DNA of 64,000 bases from Leptospira johnsonii (GTDB taxonomy: Bacteria > Spirochaetota > Leptospiria > Leptospirales > Leptospiraceae): contig NZ_BFAY01000011.1 in NCBI RefSeq assembly GCF_003112675.1, positions 1,690,513 through 1,754,512 on the forward strand. The letters run 5' to 3'. This document shows positions 40,863-48,385 of the stretch, in pieces. How positions within the stretch are numbered: the stretch's first letter is position 1; each line of letters begins with the position of its first letter. The position numbers and the translations under genes are program-made. Below the pieces are notes generated by a model. It had not been told where the DNA came from and ran no database searches. It saw only the letters and a program-made list of their open reading frames with translations.

Positions 40863-40967
40863 AACGGTAGTTACGAGTACGCGGCCTGTTATGCTGACGG
40901 CGACAATACCAACTTTACGCAAAACGACTGGGTCGTGGCTACCCTTAGCCCTGATTCTTACAATTAG
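40863..40967 (+). pseudogene. Orphan C-terminal coding fragment between SDR and hydrolase
   Basis: A 34-codon open piece with a stop at 40965-40967 reads NGSYEYAACYADGDNTNF and goes on to end in TLSPDSYN. It looks like the tail of a secreted or surface protein (many Asn, Asp, Tyr, Thr), but no start codon or ribosome-binding site precedes it. The hydrolase's ribosome-binding site lies at its very end. It probably marks a recombination joint in the island. Confidence 0.4.
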
Positions 40968-40976
40968 GAGATCACA

Positions 40977-41906
40977 ATGAAGAAAAAACTTATCGCGTTG
41001 GTAATATCAACCATGTTGCTTTTGGTATTTCTCTGGTATATAGCACCCATGACTTTTCTTGGTGCGCTCCTCAAGTTGAACCGTTCGCTCTCAGGCCTCA
41101 AGGCAAAGCAAATCACTGCAGCAAATCATACGATCCATTTTCTCGAGGGCGGCGAGGGCGATACACTTGTTCTGTTGCACGGCATCTTTGCCGAAAAAGA
41201 CCACTGGGTAGATTTTGCGCGTTCGCTGACCGGCAAATACCACGTTATAATTCCCGACCTACCCGCATTCGGCGAAAGCGATCGCAAAGCCGACGAAGTT
41301 TACGACTATGCACACCAGACCGAACGTCTTAAGAAATTACTCGATGCTTTGAAACTACAGCGAGTACATTTGGCCGGGAGTTCTATGGGTGGTACGATTG
41401 CCGCGATGTATGCCATTCGTTACCCTGAACAAGTGTTGAGCGTAGCGTTTATCGGGGCCCCGCACGGCATTCATACGGCAAAGCCTAGTCAAATGGATCA
41501 TCTCATCGCAGCGGGCAAAGCTCCGCTTGTCACCGCGACCTCTTCTGAATTTGAGGCCATGATGAAATTGCTTTTTGCCCAAAAGCCCTTCCTGCCCTAC
41601 CCAGTATTATACGCAGCGGAACAAGGCGCGTTGCGAAATTCAGCATCAAACATGCGCATCTGGCAAGAACAGCTGCGCGACCGCTATCTACTCGATAAAA
41701 AAATCAGCATGTTACAGCAACCCTCACTGATACTCTGGGGAGAAAAAGACAGCATCTTCGACGTTTCGGGCGTTGAAACGCTGCGCCAGAAAATGCCGCA
41801 CGCAAAGATCACAATACTGGCTGACCTGGGCCATCTGCCCATGATGGAATCACCAGGAAAGGCGAGCGAGTTATACGCCAAATTCCTTTCGTCAGCGCCA
41901 CAATAA
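40977..41906 (+). CDS. Alpha/beta hydrolase, membrane-anchored (island)
   Basis: A 309-residue hydrolase with an N-terminal hydrophobic anchor or signal ([18 protein letters not shown]). The oxyanion region [12 protein letters not shown] is followed by the nucleophile elbow [10 protein letters not shown], the acid Asp in [14 protein letters not shown] and the His in [12 protein letters not shown], a full catalytic triad. It belongs to the AB_hydrolase_1 (lipase/esterase) group. A TAGGAG site precedes the ATG. Its composition is intermediate between the GC-rich SDR and the chromosome. Substrate unknown; a lipid ester is plausible. Confidence 0.92.
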   Translation: MKKKLIALVISTMLLLVFLWYIAPMTFLGALLKLNRSLSGLKAKQITAANHTIHFLEGGEGDTLVLLHGIFAEKDHWVDFARSLTGKYHVIIPDLPAFGESDRKADEVYDYAHQTERLKKLLDALKLQRVHLAGSSMGGTIAAMYAIRYPEQVLSVAFIGAPHGIHTAKPSQMDHLIAAGKAPLVTATSSEFEAMMKLLFAQKPFLPYPVLYAAEQGALRNSASNMRIWQEQLRDRYLLDKKISMLQQPSLILWGEKDSIFDVSGVETLRQKMPHAKITILADLGHLPMMESPGKASELYAKFLSSAPQ

Positions 41907-42294
41907 CTTTTCGAGCCCATGAAGTAGTAGGCTCAGAATGGATGTCGAAGTGAATGATCTGTCTTGAAGCCAAGTGCATGAAGAATACGACTTCAAAAGC
42001 CACTCCGAAATTATAAGAGAAAACCGTGAAAGTATCAGAAACGATCATGGACTCGGCATGTATTTTATAGAACTGCTTCCAGGAGATTCTCTTTTTTAGG
42101 AGTTATACTTACGATACCTGCGGAGACTTACTTAATTCTGGTGTAGGGGAAGAGCGGTCCTCGGTTCGGATTACGTGTATTAAATGAATAAGGATCCTTT
42201 CCTTTTATTCCGAACTCTTTAATTTCCGCCATTAGTTTCCGAAAAAGGCGACCCTGAAGTTAGGCTCCCCGCATAATCTCACCGCCTATCCTTC
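41907..42294. other. Gene-less stretch downstream of the island
   Basis: No intact gene is supported. On the minus strand 42128-42259 is a 43-codon open piece (RLFRKLMAEIKEFGIKGK and onward to PLFPYTRIK) ended by a stop and cut off by another stop at its upstream end. It reads like a protein tail and may be a remnant. The rest shows nothing I recognise. The promoter for the next SDR starts at 42295. Confidence 0.4.
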
Positions 42295-42322
42295 TTGACT
42301 CGGAATAATTGAACCTTATTCT
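42295..42322 (+). promoter_or_regulatory. Probable promoter of the SDR gene at 42355
   Basis: TTGACT at 42295-42300 and TATTCT at 42317-42322, 16 nt apart, lie 32 nt upstream of the ATG, with a TGGAG ribosome-binding site between. Found by consensus inspection. Confidence 0.5.
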
Positions 42323-42354
42323 ATCGGGAATATCGCATACCTGGAGATATACAA

Positions 42355-43275
42355 ATGTCACTTTTATCTTTAATTAAATCGAATGGATCCAATGGATTCG
42401 GTTATGGATCCACAGCAGAAGATGTTACGAAAGGTCTTTCCTTAAAGGGAAAGAATATTCTCATCACAGGCTGCAATTCCGGACTTGGAAAAGAAACGTT
42501 ACGCGTTCTCGCTAAAAGAGGAGCGCATATACTTGGAACTGCGAGAACTTTTGAAAAAGCAAAACAGGCAGCATCGGATGTAGGAGGAGAAACTTCCGCC
42601 TTCGAATGCGAACTCTCAGATCACAAAAGTGTATTTTCCTGCGTTCAAGCGGTGCAAAAAACAGGAAGAAAATTGGACGCAATCATTTGCAATGCGGGTA
42701 TTATGGCCTTGCCGAATTTAGAGAAAAGCAACGGGTATGAATTGCAATTTTTCACCAATCATATCGGACATTTTATTCTTGTAAACGGACTCTTGGACCA
42801 ACTCACCGATACCGGAAGAGTGGTGATATTAAGCAGTGAAGCCCATAGAAACGCACCGAAAGAAGGAATCCAATTCGACAACTTGGACGGCGCCAAGGGC
42901 TACAATGCTTGGGCCAATTACGGACAATCTAAATTCGCGAATCTACTTTTTGCAAAAGAGCTCGCGAAACGTTTGCAAGGTACGGGAAAGACAGCTAACG
43001 CGTTGCACCCTGGAGTCATTCGAACGAATTTAAGCAGAAGTATGAATTTTGGCGTGAGAATGGTTTTAAGAGTTGTGGAACCTTTAGTCTTAAAAACTGT
43101 CGAAGAAGGTTCGGCAACTCAATGTTATGTTGCGGTGAATCCACAAGCGAGCGGAGTTTCAGGGCAGTATTTTGCCGATTGTAATATTGCCAGCCCCCGC
43201 CCAGATGCGGAAAATTCGGATCTAGCTAAAAAACTCTGGGAAGTTTCGGAAAGTATCGTTTCAAAACTCGGCTAA
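42355..43275 (+). CDS. Short-chain dehydrogenase (retinol/light-dependent oxidoreductase type)
   Basis: A 306-residue SDR with host-like composition. The motif TGCNSGLGKE (about 39-48) is the cofactor loop, NAGIM is at about 117-121, the catalytic Ser is in VILSSEAH and the pair is YGQSK. The wide 20-residue start and the long C-terminus fit the RDH/protochlorophyllide-reductase-like group. The substrate cannot be assigned. It is separated from the foreign block by about 450 bp and appears to belong to the resident chromosome. Confidence 0.93.
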   Translation: MSLLSLIKSNGSNGFGYGSTAEDVTKGLSLKGKNILITGCNSGLGKETLRVLAKRGAHILGTARTFEKAKQAASDVGGETSAFECELSDHKSVFSCVQAVQKTGRKLDAIICNAGIMALPNLEKSNGYELQFFTNHIGHFILVNGLLDQLTDTGRVVILSSEAHRNAPKEGIQFDNLDGAKGYNAWANYGQSKFANLLFAKELAKRLQGTGKTANALHPGVIRTNLSRSMNFGVRMVLRVVEPLVLKTVEEGSATQCYVAVNPQASGVSGQYFADCNIASPRPDAENSDLAKKLWEVSESIVSKLG

Positions 43276-43408
43276 TTTTTTGGCTTCTCCAGAAAGCGGT
43301 AAAGTTACAGAAATTATGAAGGTTCCTCATGGAGGAATAGGGGAGGGAATTCATTTAACCTTATTGTTGGTTAACTGAGAGTAATGTTCTTTATCTTGCG
43401 CAGAATCT

Positions 43409-43786
43409 TTAGTGTTTTACTCTGTGAGTTTCGAAATATTTCTTTCCGAGAGTTATTATTTCCGGATCTGTCGGATGATCCGTAGTGATTTCTGCTACGA
43501 TTTTCTTAGCTAAGTTAGAATGATGATCTTCTAAATGATTTTTAAATAACGTTTTTGCTATACCAGGTCCAGCTAGTAGAATATTTTCAACGTGTGTCAG
43601 TCTGGAGACTATATCCTCGAAAAAATGTTTCAGATCCTCCGATCGTATATCGTCGATCCGGTCCAGATGATTATCGTGCCTTTCCGGTTTTGCTTGGTGC
43701 AGAATGATCGAACTGCTTGTATGATCTTTTGAAAGAACAAATTCCTTTGCCTGAGTTTTATCTATCCATATAATGCTTTGAGACAA
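43409..43786 (-). CDS. eRF1-domain-3-like 'translational machinery' protein
   Basis: A 125-residue protein. It begins SIIWIDKTQAKEFVL and contains LLAGPGIAKTLFKNHLEDH and EITTDHPTDPEIITLGKKYF. These are the landmarks of small bacterial proteins with a release-factor (eRF1) domain 3 fold, often annotated as translational machinery or host attachment protein. The domain in eukaryotic relatives contacts ribosomes or RNA. Histidines are unusually many (about 11). A palindrome at 43814-43832 lies 28 nt upstream of its start. Its function is unknown; a stress or ribosome-rescue link is inference. Confidence 0.75.
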   Translation of the reverse strand: MSQSIIWIDKTQAKEFVLSKDHTSSSIILHQAKPERHDNHLDRIDDIRSEDLKHFFEDIVSRLTHVENILLAGPGIAKTLFKNHLEDHHSNLAKKIVAEITTDHPTDPEIITLGKKYFETHRVKH

Positions 43787-43813
43787 TTTTCCCCCTCGCT
43801 TACAATATCCAAG

Positions 43814-43832
43814 AGATCACGTAATGTGATCT
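43814..43832. promoter_or_regulatory. 19-bp palindrome upstream of the eRF1-like gene
   Basis: AGATCAC at 43814-43820 and GTGATCT at 43826-43832 are perfect 7-bp arms around GTAAT. The site lies 28-46 nt before the start codon of the minus-strand eRF1-like gene, a usual operator place. The regulator is unknown. Confidence 0.45.
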
Positions 43833-43993
43833 TGCGAGCATTTTCGGATGACTATTTTGTCACTAATTTTGTTTCTGGTCAAGCGCTTGGAAGGTTAAGT
43901 CCGCGTAGAGACGATGATATTTATCAAATGACGAATCTGTTTTTAAGCGGCAGGATTTTTATAATCATCTTTTTTCTTTAGAGAAGCATATAA

Positions 43994-44695
43994 CTACTCA
44001 ATGATATTAGGTTTTAAGGTTTTGGACTTTATTAGGAACGGAATATATAAGGCTATGATGGAAGATATTCCAAGTATCTGGATCGAAAATAGATAAATAG
44101 GCCAGTCTCCTAAATAATCTAGGAAAGACCCCTTGCTAGGTTTGAAGCGAAGATATCCGTAATTTGCATCGATCAGAAAATCCAAAACGAGTGCCGACAC
44201 GAAATATATCTCGGAGTAAAATAGTGTTCTTAGAATGGCGCCTTGTCTCGGGATTAGATTTAATGCGAATACGATGTATAAGCTCGCAGCAACTAATCCT
44301 AAATGTCCGACGAAGAATAGGAAGAAGGATAGTTGTGGAAATGTTTCCCCTAAATTCGGTGTTAGAAGTGCGTGGATTGATCCGCTTAAGACCCAAAAGT
44401 AAGATAATTCGGACATTAACCTACTATGCGTAAAGAGTGCTGCGACAGTTACAAACATGGCCCAATCGCAAAATTCCATTGGTAGATCGAAGCGGATCTC
44501 CCAATAACCCTTTTGTAATCTATATACAACATACAAAAGCCCGTTGAATAGGAGAATACAGCCAAGGAAATATCCTATGACAGTGGCGGTTTTGGAATTT
44601 TGGATACGCTTCCCCACCCATATCATGCAAATACAGACCATTAGCGAAAATATTAATATGTTAATATGTAAGATTGACCAGTGTTCCCATCTCAT
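43994..44695 (-). CDS. TIGR02206/YwaF-family membrane protein
   Basis: A 233-residue integral membrane protein with six hydrophobic segments. Family landmarks are LPMEFCDWAM, FWVLSGSIHALLTPNLGETFPQ, FFVGHLGLVAASLYIVF, DANYGYLRFKPSKGSFLDYLGDWPIYLF and LYIPF. Function is unknown for the family, although its members occur in many bacteria. It stands alone on the minus strand, with AT-rich sequence on both sides. Confidence 0.88.
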   Translation of the reverse strand: MRWEHWSILHINILIFSLMVCICMIWVGKRIQNSKTATVIGYFLGCILLFNGLLYVVYRLQKGYWEIRFDLPMEFCDWAMFVTVAALFTHSRLMSELSYFWVLSGSIHALLTPNLGETFPQLSFFLFFVGHLGLVAASLYIVFALNLIPRQGAILRTLFYSEIYFVSALVLDFLIDANYGYLRFKPSKGSFLDYLGDWPIYLFSIQILGISSIIALYIPFLIKSKTLKPNIIE

Positions 44696-44976
44696 GCGTT
44701 GTATGAATCCATTAGAGTTTATTCTTTGTGATTATAGAAATACAGTTAAAATTGATATCCTAGATCAATTCTATTATCAGTAGTTCGGATCTCCCTGATT
44801 GAAAAGAGTCTCTTGATAAGTTCATTACTTTTGATATCGTGATCGAATTAGGGAAACGAAAAATAGTCTGTATCCGAGAAAATATGATCCTCTATGAGGC
44901 CCTGTATTTGTTGAAGAGATAAGGTTGTTATCTTTTGATAGAAAGTTAATCTGATTGGGAACCAAGTAAAACTGAG

Positions 44977-46188
44977 TTAAGATTTCCTTTTTCTTGGGCC
45001 CAAAATTCGGTAAATTTTAACGACTGTCGCATGACTTCTTTCGGAGTTCATACGATTGCGTAAAGATTGGAGGTTATATTCCAATTTTCTTAAACTAGAT
45101 AGCTGATTTTGGTCGTAGATGAATTTTAACCCTAAAAAGAGTTTTCCATTCCTATCAATGGAGCGCCAGCATATCTTGGCGTTCATCTGAATAGGTGGTC
45201 TTCCTTTGAATACAAGGTCGAATTTGAGACTCTCATTCCGGTAGACGTTGTACAGTATATCTTTTTGACGTATTCTTATTTTCACTCCCGATTCGGAAAT
45301 GTCAATTACATCAAATCGATCGGTCGCCTTGATAGAATCCGAGTTCTGGATTGTAGTGATTATCCTTTCCGATAATGCATATAGTTCAGAAAGATCTTCT
45401 GCGAGGATGGGTTCTTGAGCGCTTCTTATCCAAAGATAGGCCTTTGGAAATGAATCTTTGTCATCTTTATCATATAATATCGGTAGTATTAATTCCGATA
45501 TTATGGATTCGTTCTTATACCGTCTGATCGCTGAAAGGATATTCTTACCGAAATAAGTGATGTAGTTCACGAATTGGGGCAAAACCTCAGTGTAAGAGCT
45601 AGGCTCGCTAGTGTTTTGGATGTAGAAGCTCTTTCTGGTTTTTCTGACGATCTCGAATTTGGATTCTTGGGCTGAGTGGAAAAGTCCGACATTTATCTCT
45701 CCAAATTTTGGATGTTTTAACTCTTCCTTGAAAGTTTCCAATATATCACGGATAACGTTCGGGGAAATATGCCGGTTTAATTCGAAACGTTCGGGATGAT
45801 ATACAATATTCGTCGCGAACACGGAATCATTCTTAATTCTCAGCCTTTCTTCTTTTCGATTCGTTTTAGCGATACAAACCGATTCTGCTTGCATCAAAAA
45901 CTCGAAATCATTGAGGCGCCTGATAGTTCTGCAATTCAGTTCTAAATGATGTCTCAAAGTCTTTTGTAGAATGACTTTTTCATCCGATGAGATACTTGAT
46001 CTTTGCTGAAAACGGACGGCAATCTGACCGGAATCTCCGAAAGTTTCTGTAATAATCGCTTTGTTATCGGAATGCCGGCCTTTAACTATGAGTTCTTCTG
46101 AATAAAGAAAGGATCCTGCAATTCTGGAAATTGCAGAGGGATCGGATAAAATATCCCAAGACCTCTTATACGTTTCTCGTCTGTTCAT
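44977..46188 (-). CDS. PilZ-like protein of the DUF1577 type, second copy
   Basis: A 403-residue protein from ATG 46188, chosen because the longer TTG start at 46260 adds a basic stretch without family character. As in the protein at 34874-36151, the C-terminal third has a PilZ-like pattern: RFDVIDISESGVKIRIR, that is D-x-S-x-S-G, then LKFDLVFKGRPPIQMNAKICW and LFLGLKFIYD. The N-terminal two-thirds is helical/beta and has no known motif. It may bind c-di-GMP or a protein partner; the RxxxR part is not clear. It is divergent from the response regulator at 46573. Confidence 0.7.
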   Translation of the reverse strand: MNRRETYKRSWDILSDPSAISRIAGSFLYSEELIVKGRHSDNKAIITETFGDSGQIAVRFQQRSSISSDEKVILQKTLRHHLELNCRTIRRLNDFEFLMQAESVCIAKTNRKEERLRIKNDSVFATNIVYHPERFELNRHISPNVIRDILETFKEELKHPKFGEINVGLFHSAQESKFEIVRKTRKSFYIQNTSEPSSYTEVLPQFVNYITYFGKNILSAIRRYKNESIISELILPILYDKDDKDSFPKAYLWIRSAQEPILAEDLSELYALSERIITTIQNSDSIKATDRFDVIDISESGVKIRIRQKDILYNVYRNESLKFDLVFKGRPPIQMNAKICWRSIDRNGKLFLGLKFIYDQNQLSSLRKLEYNLQSLRNRMNSERSHATVVKIYRILGPRKRKS

Positions 46189-46308
46189 TTTTTTGGATCG
46201 GATCCTCTTTTGCGCCCTAACAATTTTTTTGACGAAAAATGTAGACCGTCCCCACCACAATCCATATTGTACGGAAATCTTTTGTTGATTGTTGGAAATA
46301 ATTATTAA

Positions 46309-46329
46309 CTACTTCCGTTCGGAAGGTAG
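46309..46329. promoter_or_regulatory. Hairpin/palindrome in the DUF1577-response regulator gap
   Basis: CTAC-TTCCG at 46309-46317 pairs with CGGAA-G-GTAG at 46320-46329 (9 bp with one bulged base and a TT loop). It lies just upstream of the promoter at 46336. An operator is likelier than a terminator because there is no T run. Confidence 0.35.
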
Positions 46330-46335
46330 AATAAA

Positions 46336-46363
46336 TTGACATATAGCAATTTCAATCTATGTC
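46336..46363 (+). promoter_or_regulatory. Possible promoter for the response regulator
   Basis: TTGACA at 46336-46341 is a perfect -35 box; TATGTC at 46358-46363 follows at 16 nt and is a weaker -10. The response regulator begins 210 nt later, so a long leader would result. Apart from this and the hairpin at 46309, I see nothing in the gap 46189-46572. Confidence 0.4.
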
Positions 46364-46572
46364 CTTAGGGATAAGATGTATAACGTTTATGAGTAAGGTA
46401 ATACTCTATTTAGACGGATTAAAATAAATGCACATTTATTGTATTAAGTGTATTTAAAAGTACTAGATCCGCGTAATAATTTCGATCTATCTCAAGTCTC
46501 TAAGAATTGTTCGATTGCGATACGTGACAGGCTCACGAAGGGGCGCAATAGGAACAGGGGAAGAAAAATTAT

Positions 46573-47184
46573 ATGGGCCGGGAGTTAGATCAAGTTGTAG
46601 ATACGGAGGCGCTTTCTGGACAATCCGGGATAGGAAAAATTCTGATAATAGAGGATTCGCCGGAGATCGCATTAGCTTACGATCGCTTTTGCAGAAAGAT
46701 GAACTGGGATTTCGACATTACATCTAACGGCAGGGAAGGAATGAGAAAGGTCCTCTCCACTCCAAAGCCTTATGCAGTCTATCTTGTCGATCTGGTAATG
46801 CCTGAGCAAGATGGCGTATCCTTTATACGGGATCTGAAAGAGAAAGATCCAAATGCGATTATAATAGTACAATCTTCGCTGGATGAACCTGAAAAGATCA
46901 TCGAAGTGATGAAATTAGGTGTCTTCGATTATCAAATTAAACCTCTTACGAAAGAAAACTTTCATAGGGCGATCACTCTTGCTTTTCAGCACAGCAACCT
47001 GAGAGAGTTTCAAACCGATGTAGAAAGATCGAATCGTGAAGTTTTGAGAAAGAAATTAGGCGCTTTGTCTGCCGTTCTTTCTTTGGCGAAAGAGTCAATT
47101 CTCGAATTGGAGAAAGCCTATCGATTGGAGCAGGACGATCCGAATAAGAAAAGAGTGTTTAAACCTATCAGGCCCAATGTTTAA
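46573..47184 (+). CDS. Single-domain response regulator with helical C-terminus
   Basis: A 203-residue protein. Residues 22-140 are a receiver domain: acidic pair ED at 27-28, phosphoacceptor D73 in YLVDLVMPEQDG, Ser/Thr near 101 in QSSLDEP and K123 in QIKPLT. Residues 145-195 form a charged helix with heptad-like spacing (LRKKLGALSAVLSLAKESILELEKAY), suggesting a coiled coil rather than a DNA-binding domain. It probably signals through protein contacts. Start chosen for its AGGGGAAG site 9 nt upstream. No kinase is adjacent. Confidence 0.9.
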   Translation: MGRELDQVVDTEALSGQSGIGKILIIEDSPEIALAYDRFCRKMNWDFDITSNGREGMRKVLSTPKPYAVYLVDLVMPEQDGVSFIRDLKEKDPNAIIIVQSSLDEPEKIIEVMKLGVFDYQIKPLTKENFHRAITLAFQHSNLREFQTDVERSNREVLRKKLGALSAVLSLAKESILELEKAYRLEQDDPNKKRVFKPIRPNV

Positions 47185-47250
47185 GTAAAAATTAAATTGA
47201 CTCTCTCTTTTGCGTTAGGCTATATTTCTCCCACCAAAAGGAGATTTAAT

Positions 47251-47427
47251 ATGTCCGCAAAATTCGTGATTTATAAGGATGCTAAAGGAGAATATAGATT
47301 TAGGTTAAAGGCTGCAAACGGAGAAATTATCGCCGTAAGCGAAGGTTATACATCTAAACAAGCTTGTGAAAACGGGATCGAATCCGTTAAGAAAAACGCC
47401 CCTGGTGCATCCGTTGAGGAAGAGTAG
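47251..47427 (+). CDS. YegP/DUF1508-family small protein
   Basis: A 58-residue protein with one DUF1508 repeat: FVIYKDAKGEYRFRLKAANGEIIAVSEGYTSKQACENGIESVKKNAP. Most YegP proteins carry two such repeats; this single-repeat form is the short type. Function is unknown. The ATG at 47251 has an AAGGAG site at 7 nt; the upstream ATG at 47197 is not used because its ribosome-binding site is absent and its extra 18 residues have no family match. Confidence 0.92.
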   Translation: MSAKFVIYKDAKGEYRFRLKAANGEIIAVSEGYTSKQACENGIESVKKNAPGASVEEE

Positions 47428-47513
47428 AAATTATATTTTCTAGATTATACAAACTCGAAGAGTATAAAATCTATTACATTGTAAAATAAACGTTATACTC
47501 TTCGGCTCTATTC

Positions 47514-48356
47514 TTATTTCGCCATTCTGCCCATAAGTGCCTTAGTAATGATCATCGGGTATGAACTTGGAAAAATTCTTTGCATTAAGTCCAAGAACAC
47601 TGCATCGGGCCCGATAAGGACTCTGCGAGAATTCTTTTTGACTGCCTTTAAGATCACTTTGGCTGCACGTTCCGGGCTTGTGATAAATTGAGCAGACATT
47701 TTTTCTCCCGCTGTGCTTGGATCCAAGCCGAGCGCTTTTACGCTATCGTTGGTCTTGGAACTTTTCGCGATTGCGGTTTTGATCCCTCCGGGATGAACGC
47801 TGGTAGCGGAAACTTTTGCTTTGGTAAAATCCAATTCTTGTCTTAAAGTTTCCGTAAATCCTCTTACTGCAAATTTAGATGCATTGTATGCGGAAGTTCC
47901 AGGAACTGCGATGATCCCGAATACGCTGGAAGTATTGATAATATGTCCTTCTCCGCTTTCTTTGAGATGGGGTAGGAAGGCTTGGGTTCCGTTCACCACT
48001 CCACCAAAGTTGATATTCATTACCCGCTGAAAATCATTCGATTCGAATCCTTCTATCGTGGAGCCGAACGCGATACCAGCGTTATTGAATATTAAGTTTA
48101 CTTTATTATGATCTTTGGCTACTTTAGAAGCCCAATCAAAAACCGCTGGTCTGTCGGATACGTCCAGTTTTTGGCTTGTGACGGAAACATTCGGATTCTT
48201 CTTCTTTACTAATTGGACTGTTTCGGCAAGACCTGCCTCGTTTACGTCCGATAATGCAAGATTACATTCTTGCTCCGCAAGCTGGATCGCAAGTTCCCTT
48301 CCCATTCCTGAGCCGGCGCCGGTGATGGCGGCCACTTTATTTTTAAAACTTTTCAT
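47514..48356 (-). CDS. Short-chain dehydrogenase/reductase
   Basis: A 280-residue SDR. The glycine motif is TGAGSGMGREL (about 10-20), NNAG lies near 90, the catalytic Ser is in IINTSSVFGI and the pair is YNASK. The motif NTSSVFG and the C-terminal half resemble short-chain enzymes that partner flavin monooxygenases in ketone or alkane breakdown. The ATG at 48356 is used because it has an AGGAAG site and gives the normal SDR start; an upstream ATG at 48470 lies inside the next gene. It follows the monooxygenase gene by 29 nt. Confidence 0.92.
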   Translation of the reverse strand: MKSFKNKVAAITGAGSGMGRELAIQLAEQECNLALSDVNEAGLAETVQLVKKKNPNVSVTSQKLDVSDRPAVFDWASKVAKDHNKVNLIFNNAGIAFGSTIEGFESNDFQRVMNINFGGVVNGTQAFLPHLKESGEGHIINTSSVFGIIAVPGTSAYNASKFAVRGFTETLRQELDFTKAKVSATSVHPGGIKTAIAKSSKTNDSVKALGLDPSTAGEKMSAQFITSPERAAKVILKAVKKNSRRVLIGPDAVFLDLMQRIFPSSYPMIITKALMGRMAK

Positions 48357-48385
48357 TTGGTATTTCTTCTTCCTATTTTGATTGT

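Noticed and set aside
43323..43374. Two small hairpins (TTCCTC/GAGGAA and TTAACC/GGTTAA) as a terminator
   Set aside because: Each has only 6 bp and lacks a T run on either strand; they may act as weak ends of the convergent genes but cannot be called.
43778..43981. 67-codon frame on the plus strand beside the eRF1-like gene
   Set aside because: It has no ribosome-binding site or family pattern, overlaps the start of the eRF1-like gene and its palindrome, and is a low-complexity AT-rich reading.
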